A DNA stretch of 64,000 bases from Chinchilla lanigera (GCF_000276665.1 NW_004955447.1:16363725-16427724), one strand, 5' to 3'. Shown: positions 33,123-44,400, numbered from the stretch's first letter. Numbers and translations are program-made. The notes: a model not told the origin generated them from the sequence alone.

Positions 33123-33480
33123 TTCTTTCTTCTTTCTTTCTTTTTCCTCTCCCCTTCTTCATCCCAGTTGCTCTTTCCTATTTGAAAAGTTTATTTTCCC
33201 TTTCACAATATCTACAGTACCTTTCAGATTGTATTTACTCTTTCAGGTTCTTATAGTAGGGAGGAAATATGATGTTTACACATGTGAATCTGATTTATTT
33301 CACTAATGAGTATGTTCTCTAGTTGCATCCATTTACCTATAAAAGCCTCTACTTTATCTTTTTTATAGCTTTTTTTTTTTTTACTTGTTACTGTCTTTGA
33401 TTGTTTGATCAATCTTACATTCTTATGTCTACTGGACTGAGCAACTTCGTTGAAGATAACAGCATGTAATATAGCAACCA
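33123..33480 (-). mobile_element. L1 3'-end fragment (minus strand)
   Basis: The reverse complement of 33,170-33,270 ('cctgaaagagtaaatac', 'gatattgtgaaagg', 'aggaaagagcaactgg') parallels the L1 3' UTR at 25,293-25,380. The C/T-rich run 33,121-33,170 is the complement of the 3' UTR purine tract. It is truncated and inactive. Confidence 0.75.
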
Positions 33481-34411
33481 CTGTAAATTCCTATCATTTT
33501 GTTTTGAGGTCATGTATCATTTTTGATGTTTTTGTGTTGTTTTGATCTTGTCTTCATTGTTGTTTTGTCCGTTTTTAAATTTAAAAAAAAAAACATGGAT
33601 TAAAGCTGAGAAAGGTATAAGGTACATGTTCTTTCTGAGAAATACTTAGGAAAACCTAAAGTCAAGAGGAAAGATAAAAACAAGAATGCTGCAATAATTG
33701 TAACTTTTGTAGCATCTACAGCTACAGACATTTGCCATAGCCCAGACTTAGCCAGATTAATGTAAATGTCACACTAAAGGCTTATTTACTTTACTTCCTA
33801 TTACCTGATATAGGGTTGATCTTTCAACAAAAATTCCAAGGCATAGTTACAGCAAGTGAAAACATAGCCTGAAGAAAGAAAATAAATCATCAGAACCAGA
33901 CATGGATGTGACATGGAAATTGGTATTATCAGACAGATGATTTAAAAGAACCACAAATGGCATGTTAAATGCTGTAACGAAAACAGTAGACGGCATCCAA
34001 AACACATGGGTGATGTAAGAAGACAGATGTGAACTCTAAGATCAAAAGAAAATGTTAGAAATCAAAAGCATTGTTTCTGGGAATATGGCAGAGTGGTGAA
34101 CAGCAGAGAGAATTTCTCCAAGATTTGGTGTCCAGACACTGGACAACAACAATGTGAGGAAGCGAAGAAGGAGGACATTGGGCCCCCAGGACCCAACAAG
34201 GATCTGAAGCAAGAATTGATGCCCATGGGGAGAGCAAAAAGAGACACCTCAATACTAAAGAAGGAGGTGGCAAGTGCTGCTTTCTTCCTGAGCTTTGACT
34301 CACTTCATAGGAGAGGCAGCTCAAACCTGCAGACTCATGGTGACTACTAGCAACCTCTGAGGCCTCCATGGAGAAACACACCAGTGGAACAGAGGAATGG
34401 ACACAGCAGGC

Positions 34412-34777
34412 TGTAATGGTTAATGAGTTATTTGGGGTCAGGTGTCCCCCAGGAGGAGGTATTTGGCTGGTAACCATCTTAGAGAGGAGACAACTGAACT
34501 TGGAACCCAGAGCATTACAGGTTGGCTCCATCTAGTGGCTCCCAGTGTCAGGGTGAGGCAGAATCCAGTTCAAGTTATCAGAAGGTCAAGCAGTGTTGCA
34601 GGCTGGACAAATTGGGTTCCAGCCTCACAGACAGAAACCAGCCAGAATTTTAGCGGCACTCAAGTGGCGGGCTTGCTGGGATTATCCACTACTCTGTCAT
34701 AAATCTATGGCTGGCTTGTTGGGATTAATAAACATGGATCTGGGTTCTGTCTGCCCACTCTGTCTCCCCGTGACACA
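34412..34777 (+). mobile_element. Solo LTR inserted in the L1 5' UTR
   Basis: The 366-base block starts TGTAATGGTTAATGAGTTA and ends CCGTGACACA (TG...CA). AATAAA occurs at about 34,727-34,732, 45 bases before the 3' end, followed by a CT-rich U5. It contains a short internal duplication 'ggcttg(c/t)tgggatta' (34,671 and 34,712). L1 5' UTR sequence continues on both sides. A target-site duplication is not clear. Confidence 0.65.
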
Positions 34778-35590
34778 AGAGACATACCCTGAAGTAGATA
34801 TTTTTTCTTCTTCTTTTTTCCCTTTTTTCTTGCTTTTGCTTTTTTTTTTCTTGATTATTTCTTCTTGTTTCTATATGAGTGTGAACATTATTTATAGCTT
34901 CTGTTGTTTTTCTGTTTTGTTCTTATTTTTATTTCTTCCTTTTTTTCCTTCTTGTCTTCTTTATTAGTTTCCCAAAGTTTACATAATATTTCCTTGTCCT
35001 CCAGCCTTACTTCTAATCTCTTACTTTTCTTTATTTCTCTATTTCCCCCCAGCCCTTTTAAATCCCCCCACTCATAAGGTAAAAATCTCCATATTGAGGG
35101 CATATTTACTATATATAATTTTCTGGTTTGTTTTAGATTCTATCACATAACCATAAATACAGTTCATATGGCTAAAGGTGGCAAATTAATAGTTACCACA
35201 GTATGTAATTTTCTAGGCTGTCTTTGATGCTATTGTTATTTCTGATTGTACTTCTTTAACCAAGGTGACCTAAGTGCTTTGATCAGTTGTTTTTCCTGGT
35301 AGGCCAAGACTGAGATTTCTTAAGGACCATAATCAATACTATAAGCCAAAGAACCAGGGGCTGGGCCAAATAGGTAGCAACTGCTCATCACCAATAAACT
35401 GAGGTGGTAGACATCTTGAAAAGACTCAAAACCCAAAAGTCAGCTACACCTGGGAGACATCTCTAAAAAGTAATCATTTCCTAAGGGTTCTAAATACTAG
35501 CAATAAAGCTACCTTCCATAAACAATTTACAACATCAACCCAGGAATTAAACTTGAAAAGAAAAGGGAAATGAGAAGACACTTAAGCAAG

Positions 35591-36745
35591 ATGCAACCCC
35601 AGACTTCCAACTCACCAAAAGCAAACCCAGGGGACAATGAGGTGGAACAATTCAAAAGTCACCCACCTGGACTCTTTGAAGTGGTAATAGTGGAAGTAAC
35701 AAAAGAGATGAGTGAGGTTCCAGAAAAAAAATCAAATAAATAATTTCTAAAATAATTACAGAGATGGTGGCCATAATGAAAGACATGATTAGTGACTCTA
35801 TAGTAAATATATTTTTGAAAAAACAGAGGCACTTGTGAAAATGATGAAAAGCATGAATGCTCAAGGTAGGAAAGAAATGGAATCCATAAAACATATTCAA
35901 ACAGATATCCAAGGGATTAAGAGTTCAATTAAAGTATACACAGTAGAGTGAGCCAATGTGAGGACAGAATATCAGCCCTAGAAGTCAGGATTGCAGTTAA
36001 TGATTACAAAAAGAAAGATTGCTTAAAAGTAACAAGGAACCATTAAAAGTCAATCCAACAGCTACTAGATAATATAAAGAAGAATAACACAAGTTTGATC
36101 AGAGTCATTGAAAAAGCAAGAGAAAGCTCAAACTACATAAAAAACCTGTTCACAAAAGTCATGGCAGAAAACTTCCCAGCGTGTAAAAAGAAGACAAAAA
36201 ATTTCCTAAGCATAGAAAAAGAATTTGACATTCAGTAAGTGAGGCATATGGAACTCCAATTAGCCATGGAAATAAAATAAATAAATAAAAATAAAAACCT
36301 ACACCAATGCATGTAATAGTCAATATTCCAGAAATTCAACACATGAAGAGAATATTAAAAGCTGTTAGAGAAAAGAAACAATCACCTATGAATAAAAGCC
36401 CATCAGAATCACAGCAGACTGCTCAACACAAACCCTCAAGACAAGGAGAGTTTGGAGTGAGATAGTTCAAGCCTGAAAAGAAAACAACATCCAACTCAGA
36501 TTGATGTACCCCACAAAACTTTCAAAATTGATGGAGAAATAAGATACTTGTATGACAATGAACACCTGAGGAAATTCATGACCACCAAACCAGCACTCCA
36601 AAATGTTCTGAAGGACATTCTCAAAAGAGATAATAAAGACTACAACTCCGTAAACCTCCATAAACCTCAACAGAATGAATCCCCAAGGCAAGACAAATCA
36701 TTACATGGGGGGAGGGGAGAAAGGGAGCCAAAAACAGGAAAATAA
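35591..36745 (+). pseudogene. Decayed L1 ORF1 (RNA-binding chaperone)
   Basis: The frame opens at ATG 35,591 and soon breaks (stop about 50 codons in). The C-terminal part is readable at 36,500-36,745, with FKIDGEIRYL and LRKFMTTKPALQNVLKDIL, the conserved end of ORF1p, and a stop codon TAA at 36,743-36,745. ORF1p normally coats L1 RNA as a trimer in the cytoplasm. Here multiple stops and frame changes abolish the protein. The stop lies one base before the ORF2 start. Confidence 0.85.
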
Positions 36746-36746
36746 C

Positions 36747-39700
36747 ATGATGAGGAAAAATCAGTATATATCAGTTAAAATCATCAATGTAAATGGTCTC
36801 AATTCACCGATCAAGAGAAATAGACTGGCAGAACAGATCAACAAGCAAGATCGAACAACATGCTGCATATAAGAAACACATTTAATTCAAAAAGAAATTC
36901 ATACACTGAGAGTCAAAGGATGGGTAACAATACTGCATGCAACAGGAACCCAGAAAGAAGCAGGGGTAGCTATTCTATTTTCAGACAAAGTAGATCCCAA
37001 GGCAAGACTGATTAAGAAAGACCATGAAGGTCACTACAGCCTTATAAAGGGAACAGTCCAAGAGGAACAGATAACAATCATAAATATATGAGCACCAAAT
37101 ATCAACATAACCAAATATATAAAACAAATATTAACAGATATGAAAAATTAAATAAGCACTAATACAGTTATGGTGGGGGACCTCAATACGCCATGTTACA
37201 AATAGATAGATCAAGTAGACAAAGCATGACAAAGAAATATCAGAACTGAACCAAACTTTTAAACAAATGGTCTTAGTAGATGTCCATTGAGTGTTCCACC
37301 CCACAACATCAAAATACACTTTCTTCTCAGCTGTACATAGGGTGTTCTCCAAAATACATCACACACTAGCTCATAGAACATGCTTAAGTAAATGCAAAGG
37401 AACTGAAATCATCCCATGCGTATTATTAGACCATAGTGAACTGAAATTAGAAATCAATGGCAAAAAAAAACCCCAGAATCTTCATTAACACTTGGAAATT
37501 AAATAATACTCTCCTGAACAACAGATGAAATTAAAGAAGAAATTAGATAATTCCTACAATTAAATGATAATGCCAGTACAACATACCAGAACTTATGACA
37601 TGTAATGAAAGCAGTCTTGCGAGGAAAATTTATAGCAGTGAATTCCCATAACAGAAAAAGTGAATTCTAATAAACAACCTAATGTTGAACCTCAAGCTTC
37701 TAGAAAAAGAGGAGCAAGTCAAGCCCAAAGCTCATACAAGAGAGGAAGTTATCAAGATCAGAGCAGAAATTAATGCAATGGAGAATAGAAAACAATACAA
37801 AGAATCAATGCATTGAAGAGTTGATTCTTTGAAAGATCAAATAAAACTGACAAACCCTTAGGGAGCTTTATCAAAAGAAAGAAAGAAAAGACTCAAATCC
37901 ATGAAATTAGGAATGAAAAGGGTGAAATTACAACAGAGCCTGCAAAAATCCAAAAGCTCATCAACACCTCCTTCAAAAACCTGTATTGTAATAAAATGGA
38001 AAACACAGAAGAAATGGACAGATTCCTAGATACATGTGAATTACCAAAAGGAAATCAAGAAGATATAGAAATTCTAAATAAATCAATATCAGTCAATGAA
38101 ATTGAAAATATAATTAAAAACCTACCAATAAAGAAAAGCCAAGACCCTGATGGATTCATTGATAAATTCTACAAGAAATTTTAAGAAGACCTAATATCAC
38201 TACTTCTCAAACTCTTTAATGAAATTGAAAGGGAAGCAATATTCCAAAATTCATTTCTGGAAGCATTATGCTAATACCAAAACCAGAGAAAGATCCAACT
38301 AAGAAAGAAAACTACAGGCTAATCTTCCTAATAAACATAGGTGCAAATATCCTCAGTAAGATACTGGCAAACAGAATGAAGCAAATCATCAAGAAGATTA
38401 CACACCATGACCAAGTAGGATTCATCCCAGGGATGCAGAGATAGTTCAACATACATAAATCAATAAACGTAATATACCATATTAACAGAACCAAGGACAA
38501 AAACCATATGATCATCTCACACATGCAGAAAAAGCATTTGACAAACTTCAACACCCATTCATGATAAAAACCCTACAGACAGTTGGAATAGACAGTCTTT
38601 ATCTCAATCTGATAAAAGCCTTCTGGGCTGGAGATTTAGTTTAGTGGCACAGTGCCTGCCTGGCAAGCACGAGGTCATGAGTTTGATTCCCAGTACCAGA
38701 GGGGGGAAAAAAGTCTTCTATGGCAAACTAAAAGCCAATATCATATTAAATGGACAAAAACTGAAAGCTTTCACTCTAAAATCAGGAACACTTACTCAAT
38801 ATAGTTCTGGAAATAACCAGAACAATTAGACAACAGAAAGAAATACAATGAATAAGGATAGGAAAGGAAGAAGTTAAATTATAATTTTTTTGCAGATGAC
38901 ATGATATTGTACATAGAACACCCCCAAACTCTACCAAAAGACTGTTACATTTAATAACTAAATTCAGTCATATAGCTGAACACAAAGTCAACACTCAAAA
39001 ATCTAGAGCCTTCCTGTACACAAATAACAAAATCATTGAGAGAGCAATTAGGTAAACAATGCCTTTCACAATAGCATCCAAAAACCATGAAATACTTAGG
39101 AATCAATCTAGTGAAGTGAGTAAAAGACCTTTGTGTTGAAAACTACAGTATTCTGAAAAAGGAGATTGAAGAGGATATCAGAAAATGGAAAGATATCCCT
39201 TGTTCTTGGGTAGGAAGAACCAATATAGTAAAAATGGCCACACTTCCTAAACTGTGATACAGATTTAGTGCAATTATGATCAAAATACCAATAGCATATC
39301 TCACAGAATTAGAGAAAACAGTCCAAAAATTCATTTGGAACTACACAAGACCTAGAATAGTGAAAACAGTTCTGGACAACAAAAGCAAGGCAGGGAACAT
39401 CACAATTCCTGACTTCAAATTATACTACAAAGGTCCTGTGGTAAAAACTGCATTGTATTGGAAAAATAAACAAACAAATAAATAAATAATAAATAAATGA
39501 GACCTAAGGATTAGTAGAACAGATTAGAAGTTGCAAAGATGGCTTCAAATACTCTCAGCCTCCTTATCTTTGACAAAGGGTCCTAATACCTTCACTGGAA
39601 GAAAGATAGTCACTTTAATAAATGGTGCCGGTAAGCCTGGCTGTCCACATGCTGAAGATTAAAACTAGACTTGTAAATTTCTCCATGCACTAGACTAAAA

Positions 39701-40680
39701 TCAAAATGGATCAAAAGTCTAAATACTAAAACACTAGATCTTCTGGAAGATAGAATAGGTAGAAGACCTATTCTTGAAGACATTAGTGTAGGCAAAGATT
39801 TTATGAACAAAATCTCAGTTCTACAGGGAATATAACAAAGAATCAACAACTGGGATTTCATATTAAAAAGCTTTTGTACAGCAAAAGAAATCAACAACAG
39901 GGTGAAGAGACAACTCACAGAGTGGCAAAAAAAATTTGCCAGCTTTTCCTGAGACAAAGGACTAATATCTAGAATATATAAAGAACTCAAAAAACTCAGC
40001 TCCCTCCCCTAATTTAAAGACCCAATCCAAAAATAGGCATCTGAAATTCTCAGGTGAAGAGTTCAAACTGGCAAATAAATACATGAAAAAGTGTTCAGAA
40101 TCACTGGTCATTTGAGAGATGTAAATTAAAACAATCTTGAGATTTCATCCCACTCCAGAAAGAATGGCTTTATCAAGAAATCAACCAGTAACAAAGGCTG
40201 GCAGGGCTGAGGGGAAAAAGGATTCCTTCTCCACTGCTGGTGGGAGTGTAGACTGGTGCAACCACTGTGGACACCAATGTGGAGATTCCTTTAGAAACTA
40301 GGACTGGAGGTCCCCTTTGATCCAGCTATTCCTGTTCTGGATATCTTTCCAAAAGAATTAAAAACATCATACCACAGTGATATATGCACATCCACATTAT
40401 ACGGGCACAGTTTGTAACAGCTCAATCTTGGAAACAGCCCAAATGCCCATCAGCTGATGAATGGATAAAGAAGATGTGGTTTTTTAATACAATGAGAACT
40501 ACTCTGTCATAGAGAAGAAAAAACCTGAGACATTTCTAGCTAAATGAATGCTTCTGGGACCATACTCTTAAGTGAAATAAATCAGACACACAATGTAATG
40601 TTTAAATACTGCATTGTTTCTGTAGTGTGAGAAACCCACAGGGTAACTGAGAACCAAAATGTATAGCAGATATTGGGAAA
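36747..40680 (+). pseudogene. Decayed L1 ORF2 (endonuclease/reverse transcriptase)
   Basis: Starts ATGATGAGG at 36,747. The endonuclease N-terminus is visible (NVNGLNSPIKRNRLA, then CI-stop-ETH at about 36,870 where an intact copy has a sense codon). Further endonuclease residues appear at 37,291-37,488, the entry to the reverse transcriptase at about 38,090-38,180 (NLPIKKSQDPDGF), a frame-shifted ADD motif of the RT active site near 38,895, and the distal domain at 39,276-39,485. An ID element interrupts it at 38,625-38,706. Numerous stops and indels prevent any product. Confidence 0.9.
38614..38719 (+). mobile_element. ID SINE inside the L1 ORF2
   Basis: The body 38,625-38,698 begins GGGCTGGAGATTTAGTTTAG and ends 'attcccagtaccaga' followed by a G6 run and a short A-tail. 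Flanking repeats AAAAGCCTTCT (38,614-38,624) and AAAAGTCTTCT (38,709-38,719) differ at one base. It is younger than the L1 that it interrupts. Confidence 0.93.
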
Positions 40681-40699
40681 TGGAAAGAAAACGTTCACC

Positions 40700-40905
40700 T
40701 GAGAAGGGGAACAAGGGAAGGGGGATGTGGGAAAAGAAGAGACAAGAAAAAAAAATAGAAAGCAAAAATGGAAACAAAGCTTTTGTTAACAAGGAGGGGA
40801 AGAGGCATTGAAGGGAGGGAAGGGGAATGGGAGAAAAGGAAGCAAGGTATATCATGTACAGGTACAAATTCCCTATGATGAATATTGTCACTATGTATAT
40901 GTAAA
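40700..40905 (+). other. L1 3' UTR purine tract with G-quadruplex motif
   Basis: An extended A/G-rich stretch with several G runs. The string GGGAGGGAAGGGGAATGGG at 40,813-40,831 fits the four-run G-quadruplex pattern. A G-rich polypurine tract is a known conserved feature of mammalian L1 3' UTRs. Quadruplex formation is inferred, not shown. Confidence 0.75.
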
Positions 40906-41411
40906 ATGTACAAATGCAAAAAGAAATCAAAAGCATTGTAACACAAATCCCGCTGATGGGCTCATCCAGAGATTTCACAAGACCAGGGGAAAAGCCAGTG
41001 ATCTTGAAAATAGGCTAGTGGAAATTGCCCAAGTTGAAATTCAAAGAGGAAAAGGAAGGAAGATGAGATAGAGAATATAACAGAGCACTGTGGGACAAGG
41101 GTGCAGCCTATGCATTTTTTCATATTCTGATTATGCAGGTTACACCTATAGGTTACAGCCTTAGGTTACACTCAAAGGTGGTACAGGTATTTGCAGATGG
41201 AGCCTCTGAGGAGCTGATGAGGGTGAAATGAGTTGTGTAGTGGGCTGTACCATCCAGGTTTCTATGGGAACATTCTCTGGTATTTGTGTAACAGAACCAC
41301 CTAGAATGCATTGCCAGGCTGCATCTCCATTGTTAAGTGGCACACAATTGTATTTTTAAAAAATTGCTCAATTGCTTAAAAGGAAAAACAAAACAAAACA
41401 AAACACTCATC

Positions 41412-41549
41412 AACTTAGAATTCTTTTGTTTGTTTGTTTGTTTGTTTTGTTTTGCTCCGGTACCGGGAATCAAACTCACGACGTTACGCTTGCCAGGCAG
41501 GTGCTGTGCCACTGAGCTAAATCCCCAGCCCCCCAATTTAGAATTCTTT
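41412..41549 (-). mobile_element. ID SINE with 15-bp target-site duplication
   Basis: The minus-strand copy has its tail as (TTTG)n at 41,425-41,455, then CCGGTACCGGGAATCAAACTC, and the 5' end 'gctaaatccccagcccc' near 41,533. Flanks AACTTAGAATTCTTT (41,412-41,426) and AATTTAGAATTCTTT (41,535-41,549) differ at one base. It lies within the HAL1-like host. Confidence 0.93.
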
Positions 41550-41657
41550 AGTCAGTGAAATTATCTTTCAAAAGGGAAAGAAAGAAAAGGTTCATGGGCA
41601 AACAAAAACTGAGAGAATTTGTTGCCAATAGACTTGCCCTGCAAGAAATGTTAAAAG

Positions 41658-41793
41658 GACCAGGGATGGTAGCCCACACTTGCAGCCCCAGCACTTGGGA
41701 GGTTGAGACAAAAGGGTCATTACAAATTCCATTGACATAGTGAGTTCAAGGCCAGCCTGAACTGCATAGGGAGACCCTGTCTCAAAAGAAAGA
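41658..41793 (+). mobile_element. B1 SINE
   Basis: Begins GACCAGGGATGGTAGCCCAC, with 'cagccccagcacttgggagg', 'gttcaaggccagcctgaac' and 'gagaccctgtctcaaaag'. It inserted directly behind the ORF1 C-terminal remnant of the HAL1-like element. Confidence 0.88.
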
Positions 41794-42288
41794 ATTTCTA
41801 CAAGGATGGAAATTATATAGGGCAGAAGTATGTATCTGTAAGAAAGGAAGGAGTAAGTAAAGATAAAATGCTTCATTTTGCTTTTATAATAATTGCTACC
41901 AAAGACATTGTTTAAAGTAATAATTATACCATGTGTTGAGTGAGTACAACACACAGCTACATGAAATGAGTGACGGGCTTTATGGTCAGGGATGGCAGGA
42001 GTCCAGGAGACCCTTGTGCAAGCTCCACCCACTTCAAGGTTATTTGAAGGTGGGCTCAGATTAGTTTAAAATGTGTGCCGCAAACTCTAGAATAAGCACT
42101 AAAAACTTTTAAAAGACTCTTCATATGTTAAAAGAGAATACAATGGAATCATATAAACTTCTTAATACACTACAGATAGGACAAGAGAAGAAAAAAAGGA
42201 AATGAACAGATGTAGTAAGTAAAGTTACAGACATAGTAGCTATTGACTCAGTTATATCAACAACTACTTAATGACATAAATATAGCAA

Positions 42289-42362
42289 CTAGCTGAGGAA
42301 TATAGCTTATTGGTAGAATTGATGTCCTGAGTTGTATCTCTAGTAACAAATTAAAAAAAAAT
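42289..42362 (+). mobile_element. Old ID-like SINE
   Basis: Reads 'agctgaggaatatagcttattggtag' with a degenerate A box and ends 'gtatctctagtaacaaatt' plus an A run. It is a strongly diverged ID copy just upstream of a B1-dID dimer. Confidence 0.5.
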
Positions 42363-42370
42363 TAACATAA

Positions 42371-42561
42371 GCCAAGCTTAATGGCACATATTTATAATCC
42401 TAGCTACTCGGGAGCCTGAGGCAGGAGGGTCTCAAGACTAAGGTCCTCATAAACGACTAAGTGAGACAGTGCCTCAAAATGAAAAATAAACAGGTCTGAG
42501 GATGTAGCATAGTGCTCTTTGTGTTCATCTCCAGTACCACTAATAATAATAATAATAATAA
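42371..42561 (+). mobile_element. B1-dID dimeric SINE with (TAA)n tail
   Basis: The B1 half, 42,371-42,480 ('gccaagcttaatggcacat', 'taatcctagctactcggga', 'agacagtgcctcaaaa'), is followed by an ID-like half, 42,490-42,540 ('tctgaggatgtagcatag', 'catctccagtaccac'), and a TAA microsatellite at 42,541-42,561. Fusion of a 7SL-derived and a tRNA-derived unit defines B1-dID. Confidence 0.75.
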
Positions 42562-42974
42562 ACAATAACAATAAATTCAAATTCTATACTATATAGGTAT
42601 ATTAGTATATTTATACATTAATATTATATAATTTTATATTTACTATATAAATACAAATATTTGTATTAATTTTGGGGGAACCTAGAGATATGGCTAGACT
42701 AGAGAAGGTGGGAAAGGTGAGCTTCACTGTGGAAGCCATATGCCTAATTAAAAACTTCTTTTCTATAACTACTGAAAGATGAATAGTAATTTCTAACATA
42801 TTGTGTATGAAAGTGGTTTGAGGTTTATTTTCAAAGATATTTTAATACCAAGAATCATAATTATAGTATTAGTTAAAACAGAAAAGCCCATAAGAATAAG
42901 TAACTGAGATCTGGTAGGATACAGACAATTACAAACAACCTAATTTCTGTAGTAGTGTTGCTTCCAGACTCTTA
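42562..42974. other. AT-rich unique sequence
   Basis: AT-rich runs (42,590-42,665) and otherwise nothing recognised. Confidence 0.45.
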
Positions 42975-43132
42975 GAGCAGGGGTTTTTAACTTAGGGCTC
43001 TGTGGATGGATTTCAGATGCCGGCTTCCTAAAGTAACATGTGAACTTTGAGGTTTCTTGCAGTTTCCACAGAGATGGTTCAGAGTTTTTGATAAGTTCTC
43101 AGAGGGAGCTAGGATCCCAAGTGGGTTAAATT
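42975..43132 (+). mobile_element. Possible hAT-type DNA transposon remnant
   Basis: Starts 'agagcaggggtttttaactta' and continues 'gggctctgtggatggatttcaga'. This resembles the 'caggggttcttaacctggggtcc' ends of short non-autonomous hAT elements. The opposite terminal repeat is not clear, so the call is tentative. Confidence 0.45.
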
Positions 43133-44066
43133 AACTTTTGCCAATAAACTTAGGTTAAATCTTAAGAATTCTGCTTAAATGCTTCCACTGTTGAAAATCA
43201 AGAGCAAATTTGTCCAGCCATGTTCTGTAATATATCAGCTGCCCATAACTAAACGATGCAGCCTATGTCTATAATGGAAAAATTTGCCCTGTGGGCTTCT
43301 AGCTTTGCATCTAATAATAAACTCTAATTTGAGTTATCATTTTATATCTTGCTTTCCAAGTGCATTGTGTTCCTTTTTAAGGCAGGATTTTCTTTCTTGG
43401 ACATCATAGGTCAAGCAGGACTCTTACCCCACGTAGGCATCCTAAGGGTGTCTGCTTAATTATTCCCTTTTAACTCAATCTCTGGCTTGGCCCTGATCAT
43501 TATGTGGCCTAGAGGAGAGTCTACTAAATGATGAAAAGCTCTTATTGTCCTTTCCATGCTTAACTTTGCTTGCTGCTTCCTAATCTCTCTGAAATGCGAT
43601 GGCATAGAGATGGTATGTGATAAGGAGCTCAAGTTTTAGATATGTTAATGACCCACCTTTGGATAAGCAGTCCATGGCACAGGTTAATGGAAGCCAAACT
43701 TCATTCCTTCTCCGGTCTTACCCACTGAACCACACACTTTTGTGGAGGGAGAAGCTCAAGCCAGCACTCCTACTGTTTAGATATCACGCCCAGTGTCTAC
43801 CAGCCAAGCTTCCCCAGACTGCTTTTGCCATGTGAGCCGAGAATAAGAAACTAGCCACTGACCAACAATATTCAACCAGAGAACCTCAGACTTTCCAAGG
43901 CTCAGCTAGCACCCCACAGCAATCACTTAGAGTTGACATAAAGCTCTTGTCAATTCCTTTTGGTAAATAAGGAAATAAAGACAGTATTTCCTAACATTTA
44001 CGGAGCTGTTTTTATTGTAGTTCCTCTTACAGAATACCAAATATTTGTGATAAATGTAATACTCTA
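43133..44066. other. Unique sequence, no gene recognised
   Basis: No recognisable repeat or coding feature. The longest frame is 72 codons (43,617-43,835). Confidence 0.45.
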
Positions 44067-44219
44067 AGCAGGACACAATGGTACACACCTGTAATCCCAG
44101 CACTTGGAAGGCTGAGGCAGGAGGATAACTGTGAGTTCGAGGCCAGCCTGGGCTACATAGTGAGTTCAAAACCAGCCTGAAGTACATAGCAAGACCTTGT
44201 CTCAAAAAGTGAAAAAAAA
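44067..44219 (+). mobile_element. B1 SINE with internal duplication
   Basis: Shows 'caatggtacacacctgtaatcccagc', two copies of the 'gttc(g/a)a(g/a)(g/a)ccagcctg' block about 30 bases apart, and 'agaccttgtctcaaaaa'. A short GTAATAC repeat on both sides (44,055 and 44,222) may be the target-site duplication. Confidence 0.9.
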
Positions 44220-44267
44220 GAGTAATACCCCATGGGACCCAAAGCATTTTGTGTTACTGTCATGATC

Positions 44268-44400
44268 CAACCCCATTTTACAGATGAAGAAACTAGAGCA
44301 CAAGAAGGTAAAGTGACGTGTCCTTTATCACACAACTAGCAAGTAAAGGAGGCTGATTCCAAATCTGGACAGCTTGGCTCCAGAGCCTCAAGTTTCAACC
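44268..44400 (+). mobile_element. MIR SINE
   Basis: Contains 'ccattttacagatgaagaaact', 'aggtaaagtgacgtgtcc', 'cacacaactagcaagtaa' and 'ctccagagcc', a clear plus-strand MIR core and 3' part. Confidence 0.85.

Larger units (their letters stand above)
34057..40939 (+). mobile_element. Full-length L1 LINE with perfect 18-bp target-site duplication (inactive)
   Basis: The element spans 34,075-40,921 (6,847 bases including an LTR and an ID insertion). Identical 18-bp direct repeats AGAAATCAAAAGCATTGT flank it at 34,057-34,074 and 40,922-40,939. The order is 5' UTR (to about 35,590, starting 'ttctgggaatatggc', with an ATGGC core like the YY1 site at L1 5' ends), ORF1 remnant, ORF2 remnant, then a purine- and G-rich 3' UTR. 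Many stops and frameshifts make it non-autonomous. The first target bases (TGTT|AGAAA) fit an L1 endonuclease nick. It sits inside the HAL1-like element. Confidence 0.95.
33600..42260 (+). mobile_element. Old HAL1-like (half-L1) element, split by later insertions
   Basis: Segments 33,600-34,056, 40,940-41,426, 41,550-41,657 and 41,794-42,260 read as one older plus-strand element once later insertions are removed. The first pieces are L1-type ORF1 sequence ('gatgtaagaagacagatgtgaactctaag' region; 'gatgggctcatccag'). At 41,595-41,657 the peptide KQKLREFVANRLALQEMLKG is a classic ORF1p C-terminal end. The downstream tail ('gcaaactctagaataagcac', 'aatggaatcatataaac') resembles the HAL1 3' region, with no ORF2. 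Joined by position only; HAL1 versus L1M is not certain. Confidence 0.6.
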
